DNA of 64,000 nt from Ignavibacterium sp. Lineage in GTDB: Bacteria > Bacteroidota > Ignavibacteria > Ignavibacteriales > Ignavibacteriaceae. The stretch lies in contig JAVSMP010000001.1 of NCBI GenBank assembly GCA_032027145.1, forward strand, positions 62,001 through 126,000. The letters run 5' to 3'. The translations under genes were made by a program, and so were the position numbers. The notes under the pieces are model-generated. The model did not search any database, was not told where the DNA came from, and saw only the letters and a program-made list of their open reading frames with translations. Numbering within the stretch: the first letter of the stretch is position 1; each line of letters opens with the position of its first letter. This document shows positions 37,495 through 47,436 of this stretch, in pieces.

Positions 37495-39645
37495 ATGTCT
37501 CAAGAAGTAAAACTTGACGAGAAGCTGAACCTAAAAAAAGATTTTCCTGTTTCATCTTTTGATGAGTGGAAAAAGCAGGTTGAACAAGATCTTAAGGGCG
37601 AATCATTTGAGAAAAAACTTATCACTAAAACTTATGAAGGAATTGATCTCCAGCCAATTTATACTTCAAACGATATAAAAGATTTACCACAATTAAATTC
37701 TCTTCCGGGTTTTGATAATTATCTGCGTGGTAGTTTTGCCGCAGGTTTTAATGGAAGGGACTGGGAAATATCACAGGAATTTAATCAGGCTCTGCCTGAA
37801 GAAATTAATGATGCATTAATACATGATCTTAAACGAGGATTAAACTCTGTAAATATCCTGCTGGATAATCCAACTCAGCTTGGTTTGGATGCTGATCAAT
37901 CTAAATCCGGTGAAGTTGGCAAAGATGGATTATCAATTTCAGGTGTTAGAAAGATGCTCGTTTTGTTCAAAGATATCGATCTTACAAATCAGCCAATTAA
38001 TATTTCAGGTGGTTTTTCTGCTTTGCCAATCACTCTTCTGTTTAACGCCTATGCAAATGAAACAAGAACAAGTTTGATGAATATTAAAGGGTCAATCACT
38101 TCAGATCCTTATGATTATCTGTTAACAAAAGGTCAACTGCCGTTTTCATTCAAACAGATTTTTTATGAGATAAAATTAGCTACCGAGTTAATGATCAAAT
38201 CAAATTCTGCAATCAAAACAATCGGAGTAAGCGGAACAGCATTTAATGATTCAGGTGCAAATGCTGTTCAGGAACTAGCCTTTACTCTTGCATCAGCAGT
38301 TGATTACTTAAATGAAATGACTTCTCAAGGATTAAATGCTGATGATGTTGCAAAGAGAATTAAATTTACTTTCAATATCGGTTCGTTTTATTTTATGGAA
38401 GCTGCAAAACTCCGTGCAGCAAGAATGCTTTGGAGTAAGATTCTTGAAGCATTCGGCGTTACTGAAGACAATCGTAAAATGTTCATACATTGTAAAGCAT
38501 CTGGGTTTAATCAAACCTATTTTGATCCTTATGTAAATATGCTTCGCACAACAACCGAAGCTTTTTCTGCAATTGTTGGCGGTGCAGATTCAATTCATAC
38601 AAATCCTTATGATGAATCGTTTAATCCGTCAGACAATTTTTCAAGAAGAATTGCGCGTAACACTCAGATAGTTTTAAAAGAAGAATCACACCTCGATCAG
38701 GTTATTGATCCTGCCGGCGGTTCTTATTTTGTTGAAAAACTAACCGATGATATTGCTGAAGCTGCATGGAAATTATTCCAAACGGTAGAAGAAAAAGGCG
38801 GAATGTTAGAAGCTATTAGATCTGGTTTTGTGCAGGAAGAAATAAACAAAGTTGCTGAAGCAAGAAAAAAAGATTTTGCAAAACGGAAATCTGTTCTTGT
38901 CGGAACAAATATGTATGCAAATCCAAAAGAAAAAGCAGTAGAAATAAAAAAGATTGATTACGATGCGATTTATAAAAAACGGGTTGAATATATCCAGAAA
39001 TTCAGAATTACAGGTGAAGATAAAAAGCATAAAAGTATTTTGAATAAACTGCAAAAGATAGCTGATACAAAATCTTTTGACATGATTGAAGATGCTGTGG
39101 ATGCTTTTATTGAAGGTGCTTCAATTGGTGAAGTTTCAAAATCAATTCGTGCCTCTGCCGAAAAAGGAATTTCAGTTAAGCCTTTAAAACTATTCCGGCT
39201 TGCAGAGATGTTTGAAGATGTAAAACTATCTGCCGAAAATTATAAATTAATAAACGGCAGTAAACCTAAAATATTTTTAGCAACGATGGGTCCGTTAAAA
39301 CAATTTAAAGCACGCGCAGATTTTTCAAGAGCATTTTTTGAAGTAGGTGGATTTGAAATTGTTTATCCTAAAGGATTTAGTACAACCGATGAAGCTGTAA
39401 ATGCAGCGATTGATTCAAAAGCTCAGGCTGTAGTTATCTGCTCAACCGATGATACATATCCTGAACTCGTTCCGCCTATCGTAAAAGGAATAAAAGAAAA
39501 ATCAAAAAATGTTGCTGTGATACTTGCCGGTTATCCTAAAGATCAGGTTGAAGAACATAAAAAATCCGGAGTTGATGATTTTATTTATCTCGGCGCAGAT
39601 GCGCATTTAATTTTAAGTAGTTTATTAAAAAGAATAACACAATAG
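37495..39645 (+). CDS. mutA: methylmalonyl-CoA mutase small (beta) subunit
   Basis: A 716-residue subunit of the heterodimeric adenosylcobalamin-dependent mutase that interconverts methylmalonyl-CoA and succinyl-CoA. The barrel domain shows SLPGFDNYLRG, FIHCKASGFNQTYFDPYVNMLRTTTEAFSA and DPAGGSYFVEKL. The C-terminal cobalamin-like domain (ATMGPLKQFKARADFSRAFF ... GYPKD) lacks the DxHxxG cobalamin-ligand motif, as expected of the non-catalytic small subunit. ATTTAGGAG precedes the ATG. It is the first gene of the mut operon. Confidence 0.95.
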   Translation: MSQEVKLDEKLNLKKDFPVSSFDEWKKQVEQDLKGESFEKKLITKTYEGIDLQPIYTSNDIKDLPQLNSLPGFDNYLRGSFAAGFNGRDWEISQEFNQALPEEINDALIHDLKRGLNSVNILLDNPTQLGLDADQSKSGEVGKDGLSISGVRKMLVLFKDIDLTNQPINISGGFSALPITLLFNAYANETRTSLMNIKGSITSDPYDYLLTKGQLPFSFKQIFYEIKLATELMIKSNSAIKTIGVSGTAFNDSGANAVQELAFTLASAVDYLNEMTSQGLNADDVAKRIKFTFNIGSFYFMEAAKLRAARMLWSKILEAFGVTEDNRKMFIHCKASGFNQTYFDPYVNMLRTTTEAFSAIVGGADSIHTNPYDESFNPSDNFSRRIARNTQIVLKEESHLDQVIDPAGGSYFVEKLTDDIAEAAWKLFQTVEEKGGMLEAIRSGFVQEEINKVAEARKKDFAKRKSVLVGTNMYANPKEKAVEIKKIDYDAIYKKRVEYIQKFRITGEDKKHKSILNKLQKIADTKSFDMIEDAVDAFIEGASIGEVSKSIRASAEKGISVKPLKLFRLAEMFEDVKLSAENYKLINGSKPKIFLATMGPLKQFKARADFSRAFFEVGGFEIVYPKGFSTTDEAVNAAIDSKAQAVVICSTDDTYPELVPPIVKGIKEKSKNVAVILAGYPKDQVEEHKKSGVDDFIYLGADAHLILSSLLKRITQ

Positions 39646-39654
39646 AACGCGGAT

Positions 39655-39722
39655 GACACAGATATTACGGATCTTCACGGATTAGATCAGTCCAAATCAG
39701 TTTTATCCGTTTGATCAGTGTC
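39655..39722. repeat. MITE-like palindromic repeat between mutA and mutB
   Basis: Arms at 39655-39672 (GACACAGATATTACGGAT) and 39705-39722 are inverted copies with 14 of 18 positions complementary. The interior repeats CACGGATT, ATCAG and AAATCAG words. It fills most of the 105-base gap between the mutase subunits. A decayed copy lies at 4743-4807. From memory, similar CGGAT/CAGATT palindromes are scattered in many environmental genomes; I cannot verify this. Confidence 0.6.
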
Positions 39723-39750
39723 CCATTGCTCTAAAAATTATGAGAAAGTT

Positions 39751-41922
39751 ATGAAACCAAATTTCAAAGAAATAAAACTTGATTTAAAATCTAAATCCAT
39801 CTCTAAAAAAGATTGGGAAGAAAAATTTAAACAAGAAACCGGGAAAAAACTTATTGATTTTATCTGGGAAACAATGGAACAAATCCCTGTTAAATCACTC
39901 TATACAAATGATGATCTGAAGGAACTTGAGCACAAAGATTATCTATCAGGACTTCCACCCTTCTTCCGCGGACCTTATGCAACTATGTATGTTCAGCGTC
40001 CGTGGACGATCAGACAATATGCAGGATTCTCAACTGCTGAAGAAAGTAATGCATTCTACAGAAGAAATCTTGCACAAGGACAAATGGGGCTCTCTGTTGC
40101 ATTCGATCTTGCAACCCACCGTGGATATGATTCAGATCATCCAAGAGTTGTTGGAGATGTTGGAAAAGCTGGTGTTGCAATTGATTCAATTGCAGATATG
40201 AAAATTCTGTTCGATCATATTCCGCTTGATAAAATGTCTGTATCAATGACTATGAATGGTGCTGTTCTTCCCGTTCTTGCATTTTATATAGTTGCTGCCG
40301 AAGAGCAGGGTGTAAAACATGAACAGCTTACAGGAACAATCCAGAACGATATTCTAAAAGAATATATGGTTCGTAATACTTATATCTATCCACCTGAAAT
40401 GTCAATGAAAATTGTGGCTGATATTTTCAAATTTACTGCTAAGAACATGCCTAAATTTAACAGCATTTCAGTTTCTGGTTATCATATGCAAGAAGCCGGT
40501 GCAACTGCTGATCTTGAAATGGCATATACTCTTGCTGATGGTTTAGAATACGTTCGCACAGGAATAAAAGCAGGGATGGATATTGATGAGTTTGCTCCAC
40601 GAATTTCATTTTTCTGGGCACAAGGTATGAATTACTTTATGGAAGTTGCAAAGATGCGTGCCGCAAGACTTATCTGGGCAAAGATGATTAAACAGTTCAA
40701 TCCAAAAAATCCAAAATCAATGTCTTTAAGAACTCACTCACAAACTTCGGGCTGGAGTTTAGCTGAACAGGATCCATTTAATAATGTTATCAGAACCTGC
40801 ATTGAAGCAATGGCTGCTGCACTTGGTCATACTCAATCACTTCATACAAATTCATTGGATGAAGCAATAGCACTTCCAACAGATTTCTCAGCCAGAATAG
40901 CCCGCAATACTCAGCTTTATCTGCAGGAAGAAACTTATATCACTAAAGTTATTGACCCTTGGGCTGGTTCTTATTATGTTGAAGCATTAACCGATGCACT
41001 TTTAAAAAAGGGCTGGGAATATATTCTTGAAGTTGAATCTTACGGAGGAATGACAAAGGCTATTGAAGCAGGTATTCCTAAAATGCGAATTGAAGAAGCA
41101 TCTGCAAGAAGACAAGCCAGGATTGACTCCGGAAAAGAGACAATAGTAGGTGTTAATAAATACAGATTAGAAAAAGAAGATCCGATTGAAATTCTGGAAG
41201 TAGATAACACTGCAGTAAGATTATCACAGATAAAAAGACTGCAGGACGTAAAGAAAAACAGAAATGATGATGAAGTAAAAAATGCTTTGGATGAGCTGAC
41301 TAAGTGCGCAGAAACTGGTGAAGGAAATTTATTGAAACTCTCAATCGTTGCAGCAAGAGCAAGAGCAACACTTGGAGAAATTTCATTAGCAATTGAAAAA
41401 GTAAGTGGAAGGTATCAGGCAGTGACAAGAACAATTTCAGGAGTTTACAGCAGCGAATATTCTCAGGACGATCATTTGTTTGAGCAGGTTAGAAAAATGA
41501 CTGATGAATTTGCAAAACATGAAGGACGCCGTCCAAGAATATTAATTGCAAAAATGGGACAGGATGGACACGACCGCGGGGCAAAAGTTGTTGCAACAGC
41601 TTATGCGGATATGGGATTTGATGTTGACGTCGGACCATTATTTCAAACTCCGGAAGAAACTGCACAGCAAGCAGTGGAAAACGATGTTCACGTTGTTGGA
41701 ATGAGCTCACTTGCTGCCGGGCATAAGACACTTTTACCGCAGCTTGTTGAAGAACTTAAGAAACTTGGAAGAGAAGATATAATTGTTATTTGTGGTGGAG
41801 TTATTCCAGCACAGGATTATGATTTTCTTTATGAGCATGGTGCTTCTGCAATATTTGGTCCCGGTACAAAAATTCCGGAAACAGGAATAAAAATTATGGA
41901 GTTGATAAAGGAGAGGTTTTAG
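39751..41922 (+). CDS. mutB: methylmalonyl-CoA mutase large (alpha, catalytic) subunit
   Basis: A 723-residue catalytic subunit. It has the substrate-binding barrel ([59 protein letters not shown]) and a C-terminal cobalamin domain. The B12 ligand histidine is in [11 protein letters not shown] (DxHxxG), followed by PLFQTPEE and the GGVIP loop. A GTG 33 bases upstream (39718) could extend the frame by 11 residues. The ATG at 39751 gives the normal family N-terminus and is used here; the GTG lies in the repeat. Partners: the small subunit upstream and MeaB downstream. Confidence 0.97.
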   Translation: MKPNFKEIKLDLKSKSISKKDWEEKFKQETGKKLIDFIWETMEQIPVKSLYTNDDLKELEHKDYLSGLPPFFRGPYATMYVQRPWTIRQYAGFSTAEESNAFYRRNLAQGQMGLSVAFDLATHRGYDSDHPRVVGDVGKAGVAIDSIADMKILFDHIPLDKMSVSMTMNGAVLPVLAFYIVAAEEQGVKHEQLTGTIQNDILKEYMVRNTYIYPPEMSMKIVADIFKFTAKNMPKFNSISVSGYHMQEAGATADLEMAYTLADGLEYVRTGIKAGMDIDEFAPRISFFWAQGMNYFMEVAKMRAARLIWAKMIKQFNPKNPKSMSLRTHSQTSGWSLAEQDPFNNVIRTCIEAMAAALGHTQSLHTNSLDEAIALPTDFSARIARNTQLYLQEETYITKVIDPWAGSYYVEALTDALLKKGWEYILEVESYGGMTKAIEAGIPKMRIEEASARRQARIDSGKETIVGVNKYRLEKEDPIEILEVDNTAVRLSQIKRLQDVKKNRNDDEVKNALDELTKCAETGEGNLLKLSIVAARARATLGEISLAIEKVSGRYQAVTRTISGVYSSEYSQDDHLFEQVRKMTDEFAKHEGRRPRILIAKMGQDGHDRGAKVVATAYADMGFDVDVGPLFQTPEETAQQAVENDVHVVGMSSLAAGHKTLLPQLVEELKKLGREDIIVICGGVIPAQDYDFLYEHGASAIFGPGTKIPETGIKIMELIKERF

Positions 41923-41972
41923 AATCTTTGAATCTTCATAGTTAGTTTTTAATTGTTTTTACTTCTAAACTT

Positions 41973-41995
41973 CTGCCAATCCTACTAATTGGCAG
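41973..41995. terminator. hairpin after mutB
   Basis: CTGCCAAT (41973-41980), loop CCTACTA, ATTGGCAG (41988-41995) is a perfect 8-base-pair stem 50 bases after the mutB stop. It is followed by A-rich rather than T-rich sequence. It likely marks the end of the mutAB transcript before the AbiE promoters. Confidence 0.5.
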
Positions 41996-42027
41996 CAAAA
42001 AATAATTAATAATAGATGAATCAATTA

Positions 42028-42054
42028 TTAGGCGGATTTGTTATATTTGCCTAA
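42028..42054. promoter_or_regulatory. operator/promoter repeat 1 upstream of abiEi
   Basis: TTAGGC, 15 bases, GCCTAA: a palindrome with further matching inner positions. It includes TATATTTG at 42042-42049, which fits the -7 consensus TAnnTTTG. It is nearly the same as repeat 2 at 42104-42130. AbiEi antitoxins are known to repress their own promoter by binding paired inverted repeats. Confidence 0.65.
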
Positions 42055-42103
42055 GAAATACTTCAAACCAACCTTCAAATAATTCCTAATCTTGGTTCGA
42101 TTT

Positions 42104-42130
42104 TTAGGCAGATTTGTTATATTTGCCTTG
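42104..42130. promoter_or_regulatory. operator/promoter repeat 2 upstream of abiEi
   Basis: TTAGGC, 15 bases, GCCTTG: the direct copy of repeat 1, 76 bases downstream, differing at the last two bases and one internal base. It contains TATATTTG (42118-42125), the likely -7 box of the AbiE promoter 26 bases before the ATG at 42152. A TTGG at 42092-42095 is a possible -33 element. Confidence 0.65.
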
Positions 42131-42151
42131 TAAAAGAACCAAAAGTTTTAG

Positions 42152-42748
42152 ATGGAAGAAATAATTAAAATATTTGAAAAAAATAAAGGTTATGCTCGTA
42201 TGGTGGAGCTAAAGAAGGCTAATATTCATACAAGACGAATTGCAAATGCTGTTGAATTAGGTGTCATTGAAAAAATAAAACCTGGTCTTTATAAACTAAA
42301 GGACTATCCTTGGGATGAGCATGGTAGTTTTGCGGAAGTAAATCATGCATACATGAAAGCTGTAATCTGTCTTACTTCAGCTGCTGAATATTATGAACTG
42401 ACGACTTTTAATCCTTTGTATATTTCAGTTGCTGTTCCACATAATACTCCAAAGTTTAACCTGGATTATCCACCAATAAAAGTTTATTACTTTGCAGATA
42501 GCTATTACTCGCCAGGAATCGAAACCCTGAAAACCAAAAGTGGAATTGTAAAAATCTACAACAAAGAAAAAACAATTGGTGATCTTTTTAGATATATGAA
42601 AAAGATTGGTGAAGATATTGCAGTGGAATCTCTAAAAACATATCTGCAAAATCGGAAAGAAAGAAATATTCCAAAACTTATTGAGTATGCAGAAATTTGT
42701 GGAGTAAAAAAGAAAATTGAACCGATGGTTAAGGCAATATTATCGTGA
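42152..42748 (+). CDS. AbiEi-type antitoxin and transcriptional repressor
   Basis: A 198-residue type IV toxin-antitoxin antitoxin. Residues about 1-60 form a winged helix (GYARMVELKKANIHTRRIANAVELGVIEKIKPGLYKL), matching the AbiEi N-terminal DNA-binding domain. The rest matches the AbiEi C-terminal region (CLTSAAEYYELT ... VAVPHNTPKF ... VKIYNKEKTIGDLFRY). By family it counteracts the AbiEii nucleotidyltransferase without direct contact and represses its own operon. Two palindromic repeats lie upstream. It overlaps the toxin start by four bases. The pair interrupts the mut genes, between mutB and meaB. Confidence 0.88.
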   Translation: MEEIIKIFEKNKGYARMVELKKANIHTRRIANAVELGVIEKIKPGLYKLKDYPWDEHGSFAEVNHAYMKAVICLTSAAEYYELTTFNPLYISVAVPHNTPKFNLDYPPIKVYYFADSYYSPGIETLKTKSGIVKIYNKEKTIGDLFRYMKKIGEDIAVESLKTYLQNRKERNIPKLIEYAEICGVKKKIEPMVKAILS

Positions 42749-43647
42749 AAGAGAAAAAAGAAATAAAAAATGTTGCAGCTTCAGTTAAAGAAAGGTTGAG
42801 GAATATTTCGGTTCAATATGGAAAAGAATTTCAAAGTATAGTTAGTCAGTATGTTCAGGAAAGATTTCTCTATCGTCTATCGCAGTCAAACTATTCTAAT
42901 AATTTAATTTTAAAAGGTGCTTTATTATTTATTGCACACGATATAAGTAGAAATCCTCCGACAAGAGATATAGATTTTCTTGGTATTTCCCTATCGAGCC
43001 AAATTGAAGAATGTATTGAGATAATAAAAGATATAGCATCAATAAAAGTTGATGATGGTGTTGAATTTACTACGATAAATATTAAAAGCAAAAAAATAAA
43101 AGAAGATTCTGATATTGAGGGAGTTAGAGTTCATATCCCGTATAAGATGGATACAATTAAAGGCTACTTCTCAATTGATATCGGATTTGAAGATACAATA
43201 ACTAACGAACCTTATGAAATTGAATTTCCTGTTTTGCTGGATTTCCCCTCACCAAAAATACTGGTTTACTCACTCGAATCAGTAGTAGAAGAAAAATTTG
43301 AGGCGATAGTAAACCTTAATTTTGTTACGAGTAGAATGAAAGATTTTGATGATTTTGTTTTTATTACGAAGATGAATCCATTCAATAAAACAATACTGAA
43401 TGATGCTATAAGTAGGACTTTTGAAAATCGGGAAACTAATATTAAAGATAGTGATATAATCTTTAATGAAAATTTTAGAAAGGATATTCAGAAGCAAAAG
43501 CAATGGCAAGCTTTTCTACAAGTAAACAAGCTTGATGAAAAAATCAGTTTTCCAGAGGTACTAATCAAAATACAATCATTCATCCAACCTATATTTGAAT
43601 ACAGGACAAAGAATAATTGGAATCCGGATAAATGGAAATGGGAATAA
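42745..43647 (+). CDS. AbiEii-type nucleotidyltransferase toxin
   Basis: A 300-residue nucleotidyltransferase-fold toxin of the AbiEii/AbiGii family. The active-site region is NLILKGALLF ... NPPTRDIDFLG: the DxD aspartates (DID) are present, and the GS/GT of the textbook motif reads GA. Later family positions include VVEEKFEAIVNL ... SRMKDFDDFVFI. The start is GTG inside the antitoxin stop (GTGA, 4-base overlap), a translational-coupling arrangement. Known homologues modify tRNA or bind GTP and cause growth arrest or phage abortive infection; which applies here is unknown. It ends 16 bases before meaB. Confidence 0.85.
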   Translation: MKEKKEIKNVAASVKERLRNISVQYGKEFQSIVSQYVQERFLYRLSQSNYSNNLILKGALLFIAHDISRNPPTRDIDFLGISLSSQIEECIEIIKDIASIKVDDGVEFTTINIKSKKIKEDSDIEGVRVHIPYKMDTIKGYFSIDIGFEDTITNEPYEIEFPVLLDFPSPKILVYSLESVVEEKFEAIVNLNFVTSRMKDFDDFVFITKMNPFNKTILNDAISRTFENRETNIKDSDIIFNENFRKDIQKQKQWQAFLQVNKLDEKISFPEVLIKIQSFIQPIFEYRTKNNWNPDKWKWE

Positions 43648-43663
43648 TTATTATTTTAACTTT

Positions 43664-44806
43664 ATGAAAAAACAAACTTCAAAAACAGCTGATACTTACA
43701 AACCTGACTGGGCTCCAGAAAACGCCGGTGATGAATTTGCTGTACGCATAGTTAAAGGAAAGCAGAGTATGACTGCAAAAAAAGTAGGTTCAAGATTAAA
43801 CACAAGTTCAAGTGAAATTAAGCGAAAACAACTCTCGGTTGATGAATATGTTGATGGAGTTCTGAATTTTGATCGTAATATTCTGGCTAGAGCAATTACA
43901 TTAATAGAAAGTAACAATCCCTCTCATCACGATACAGCACAAGAAGTTTTGAAAAAATTGCTTCCACATTCAGGCAAATCTTTAAGAATAGGGATTACAG
44001 GTGTTCCCGGTGCAGGCAAAAGTACTTTGATTGAATCACTTGGGATGTACCTGATTAAACAAGGTCACAAAGTAGCTGTATTAACAATTGATCCAAGCAG
44101 CACAGTAACAAAAGGAAGTATTCTTGGTGATAAAACGAGAATGGAAAATCTTTCCAAAGAAAAAAATTGTTTTATCAGACCATCTCCTTCAAGCGGAACA
44201 CTTGGCGGTGTTACAAGAAAAAGCAGAGAAACTATAACAATTTGCGAAGCTGCCGGATATGATATAATACTTATTGAAACTGTCGGTGTAGGACAAAGTG
44301 AAGTTACAGTTCGTTCAATGGTTGATTTCTTTTTACTTGTTTTAATTGCCGGCGCTGGTGATGAGCTTCAGGGAATTAAACGCGGCATTATGGAATTGGT
44401 TGATGCGGTATTAATCAATAAAGCTGATGGCGATAATGAAAAAAGAGCTAACATATCAAAAGCTGATTACAACAATGCACTTCATTATCTGCAGCCCGCA
44501 ACAAAGGGATGGACAACTCAGGCTTACACCAGTTCTGCCCTATCGGGTAAAGGAATTCCAGAATTGTGGGAAGTGATAAAGAAATTCGAAAAGACAATCA
44601 AACATTCAGGATTTTTTAATCAGAGAAGAAAAGATCAATCAATAGAATGGGTTTTCAGAATGGTTGAAGATTCATTGCATGATGAATTTTATAATAATGA
44701 GAAAGTCCAAAACGAGATTGAACAAGTAAAGGACCAACTTTCAAAAGGCAAAACCACCCCAACTCTTGCTGCTGAAAGGCTGCTGATGGTTTATAAATCC
44801 CGTTAA
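43664..44806 (+). CDS. meaB: methylmalonyl-CoA mutase-associated GTPase MeaB
   Basis: A 380-residue GTPase of the ArgK/MeaB family that protects methylmalonyl-CoA mutase and gates delivery of its cofactor. The Walker A is GVPGAGKST, the base-recognition motif is INKADGD, and the switch region is ETVGVGQSEV; RRKDQSIEWVFRMV is a C-terminal dimerisation arm. A ~35-residue Lys/Thr-rich N-terminal extension precedes the core. The frame extends to 43595 inside the toxin gene, but the ATG at 43664 is the sensible start. MeaB normally lies next to the mutase subunits; here the AbiE pair separates it from mutB. Confidence 0.95.
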   Translation: MKKQTSKTADTYKPDWAPENAGDEFAVRIVKGKQSMTAKKVGSRLNTSSSEIKRKQLSVDEYVDGVLNFDRNILARAITLIESNNPSHHDTAQEVLKKLLPHSGKSLRIGITGVPGAGKSTLIESLGMYLIKQGHKVAVLTIDPSSTVTKGSILGDKTRMENLSKEKNCFIRPSPSSGTLGGVTRKSRETITICEAAGYDIILIETVGVGQSEVTVRSMVDFFLLVLIAGAGDELQGIKRGIMELVDAVLINKADGDNEKRANISKADYNNALHYLQPATKGWTTQAYTSSALSGKGIPELWEVIKKFEKTIKHSGFFNQRRKDQSIEWVFRMVEDSLHDEFYNNEKVQNEIEQVKDQLSKGKTTPTLAAERLLMVYKSR

Positions 44807-44959
44807 GCTAAATCATATCAGCCAATTGTTTCTGAATCATCAATAATGAACAAGAGTATAAAATTCAAAAGCTGATTAAGTAAATAGAGCCTCAATTTTT
44901 CCATACCAGTTTTGTTTTTATTATTTTGCATATAGCAAAACAAACAAATTAGGTTTGTA

Positions 44960-46318
44960 ATGGATATAGAAATTCTTTCTCGTTTACAATTCGCTTTTAC
45001 AATAGCTTTCCACTACATATATCCGCCATTAAGCATAGGAATTGCAATTATTCTTGTGATAATGGAAGGCAGGTATCTTAAAACAAAAGATAAGTTCTAC
45101 GAAAACATGACAAAGTTTTGGGTAAAAGTATTTGCCTTAACTTTTGCAATCGGCGTAGCAACCGGAATAGTAATGGAATTTGAATTTGGAACTAACTGGG
45201 CAACATATTCCCGTTTTGTAGGAGATGTTTTTGGAAGTGCACTTGCTGCCGAAGGAATATTTGCTTTCTTTCTTGAATCGGGTTTTCTTGCAGTCCTGGT
45301 TTTTGGTTGGGATAAAGTTGGACCCAAAATGCATTTCTTTTCAACACTTATGGTTTCACTTGGATCAATGTTCAGTGCTGTCTGGATTGTAGTTGCAAAT
45401 TCCTGGCAGCAAACCCCTGCAGGCTATCACATTGTTGGTGAGGGTATTAATGCTCGTGCTGAAATAACTGACTTCTGGGCAATGGTTTTCAATCCTTCTT
45501 CTGTTGATAGAGTTTTACATGTAATATCTGGCTGTTGGTTAGCAGGTGCATTTTTATTGATAAGTATAAGCGCTTATTATATCATTAAAAACCGTCATAT
45601 TAGATTTGCAAAATCATCAATTAAAACTGCTTTAGTTGTTGCTGTAATTGCATCATTATTTCAATTATTTACCGGACACTCGAGTGCGGTAGGTGTAAGC
45701 AATAATCAACCTGCAAAGTTAGCAGCAATGGAAGCTGTCTTTGACGACCAAACTAATGCACATCTTTATTTATTTGGCTGGGTTAATGAAGATAAACAGG
45801 AAGTAAATTTTGGTATTGCTTTACCGGGAATGTTAAGTTATCTGATTGGCTTTGACACAGAAACTAAAGTAACAGGATTGAATTCATTTAAAGAAGAAGA
45901 CAGACCTCCTGTTAACATTGTATTTCAAGCATATCATCTAATGGTTGCTATTGGATTTACACTTATCATATTAAGTATGCTTGGTGTTTTTTTCTGGATC
46001 CGCGGAACGATGTTCAAACAAAAATGGCTGATGTGGGCTTTTGTATTTTCAGTATTGTTGCCTCAAATTGCAAATCAGGTCGGCTGGATAACTGCCGAAG
46101 TGGGAAGACAACCTTGGATTGTTTATGGATTGTTAAGAACTTCTGAAGGTTTATCCAAAGCTGTTAATGCTGATCAGATCTGGTTTTCTCTTATACTGTT
46201 TACTTTGATATATATTGGATTGTTTATCTTATTTATATATCTGCTTAATGAAAAAATCCAGCACGGACCCGAAGATGTTGATGCAATTCCTTCAGAAATA
46301 GGACATCCAAAATCATAA
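44960..46318 (+). CDS. cydA: cytochrome bd ubiquinol oxidase subunit I
   Basis: A 452-residue membrane subunit of the high-affinity quinol oxidase. Heme and quinol motifs visible: [11 protein letters not shown] with the first heme-ligand His18, the Q-loop [10 protein letters not shown] (Lys and Glu for quinol oxidation), [10 protein letters not shown], and GRQPW in [18 protein letters not shown]. The Q loop is short, as in most non-enterobacterial forms. It is followed after 14 bases by cydB. Enables respiration at low oxygen. Confidence 0.97.
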   Translation: MDIEILSRLQFAFTIAFHYIYPPLSIGIAIILVIMEGRYLKTKDKFYENMTKFWVKVFALTFAIGVATGIVMEFEFGTNWATYSRFVGDVFGSALAAEGIFAFFLESGFLAVLVFGWDKVGPKMHFFSTLMVSLGSMFSAVWIVVANSWQQTPAGYHIVGEGINARAEITDFWAMVFNPSSVDRVLHVISGCWLAGAFLLISISAYYIIKNRHIRFAKSSIKTALVVAVIASLFQLFTGHSSAVGVSNNQPAKLAAMEAVFDDQTNAHLYLFGWVNEDKQEVNFGIALPGMLSYLIGFDTETKVTGLNSFKEEDRPPVNIVFQAYHLMVAIGFTLIILSMLGVFFWIRGTMFKQKWLMWAFVFSVLLPQIANQVGWITAEVGRQPWIVYGLLRTSEGLSKAVNADQIWFSLILFTLIYIGLFILFIYLLNEKIQHGPEDVDAIPSEIGHPKS

Positions 46319-46332
46319 AGGATTAACAAAAA

Positions 46333-47361
46333 ATGGAATTTACTTTTGATCTGAATACTATTTGGTTTTTAATAATCGGAATTCTTTTAATCGGTTATTC
46401 AATTCTTGATGGCTTTGATCTTGGTGTTGGAGCTCTTCATCTTTTTGTTAAGGATGATACTGAGAGAAGAATTATGCTCAACTCAATCGGACCTGTATGG
46501 GATGGTAATGAAGTCTGGCTTGTAACCGGCGGAGGAGCATTATTTGCAGCATTCCCTCATGTTTATGCAACTGTGTTTTCAGGTTTTTACACTGCAATAA
46601 TGATGCTTTTATTTATGCTTATATTCAGAGCAGTTGCAATTGAATTCAGAAGCAAGCGGCCAATGAGATGGTGGAGACAAATGTGGGATGTTGCATTCAG
46701 TATTGCAAGTATTTTTATTGCCTTTCTTGCTGGTGTTGCTGTAGGAAATTTAATTACAGGTATTCCACTCAATGCTGATAAAGAATTTATCGGAACATTC
46801 TGGAGTTTAATAAATCCTTATACCGTTTTAGTAGGTGTTACAACTATTGCGCTTTTTATGATGCACGGGGCAATATATGGAGTAATGAAAACTGAGAATG
46901 AATTACATAATAAACTTAGAGGCTGGGTTAACAATACAATAATTTTCTTTATCATTTGTTACATTACAACAACAATGTCAACATTAATCTATTATCCGCA
47001 TATGATTCAGCACTTTAAAGAATTTCCGGCACTTTTTGTACTGGCAATATTAAATATGCTGGCAATTGCAAATATTCCAAGAGAAATTTCTAAAGGAAAG
47101 GATTTCTTAGCTTTCCTTTCATCCTGTGCTTCAATCGCTGCCTTATTAACGTTGTTTGCATTTGGTGTATTTCCAAACTTTGTGATTGCATCAAATAACC
47201 CTGAGTTTAGTTTAAATATTTATAATGCGGCATCGTCTCAAAAAACATTGAATATTATGTTGATAATTGCATTAATAGGAATACCATTTGTCCTTGCTTA
47301 TACGATTAGCATTTATTGGATATTCCGGGGTAAAGTTAAATTAAATAATATGAGCTATTAA
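46333..47361 (+). CDS. cydB: cytochrome bd ubiquinol oxidase subunit II
   Basis: A 342-residue membrane subunit, about eight helices, starting with the characteristic IWFLIIGILLIGYSILDGFDLGVG and continuing NSIGPVWDGNEVWLVTGGGALFAAFPHVYATVFSGFY, as in CydB. AAAGGA precedes the ATG. It pairs with CydA to complete the oxidase. No CydX-like small subunit is seen immediately downstream. Confidence 0.97.
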   Translation: MEFTFDLNTIWFLIIGILLIGYSILDGFDLGVGALHLFVKDDTERRIMLNSIGPVWDGNEVWLVTGGGALFAAFPHVYATVFSGFYTAIMMLLFMLIFRAVAIEFRSKRPMRWWRQMWDVAFSIASIFIAFLAGVAVGNLITGIPLNADKEFIGTFWSLINPYTVLVGVTTIALFMMHGAIYGVMKTENELHNKLRGWVNNTIIFFIICYITTTMSTLIYYPHMIQHFKEFPALFVLAILNMLAIANIPREISKGKDFLAFLSSCASIAALLTLFAFGVFPNFVIASNNPEFSLNIYNAASSQKTLNIMLIIALIGIPFVLAYTISIYWIFRGKVKLNNMSY

Positions 47362-47436
47362 GAATTTCTTAAGCACTTAGTAAAAAGATTCAATTATATA
47401 ATCTGGCATTAAAAATAATAATTCGGAGATGAATTG

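Noticed and set aside
39718-39750. GTG extension of mutB
   Set aside because: The 11 extra residues come from the palindromic repeat rather than protein-coding sequence.
42745-43647. Inactive AbiEii because the GS/GT motif reads GA
   Set aside because: The DxD aspartates and later family positions are present, and from memory a clade with KGA(L/M)L and RPTRD is common, so loss of function is not supported.
43595-43663. Extended start for MeaB
   Set aside because: The extension lies mostly inside the toxin gene and encodes a sequence unlike MeaB; the ATG at 43664 fits better.
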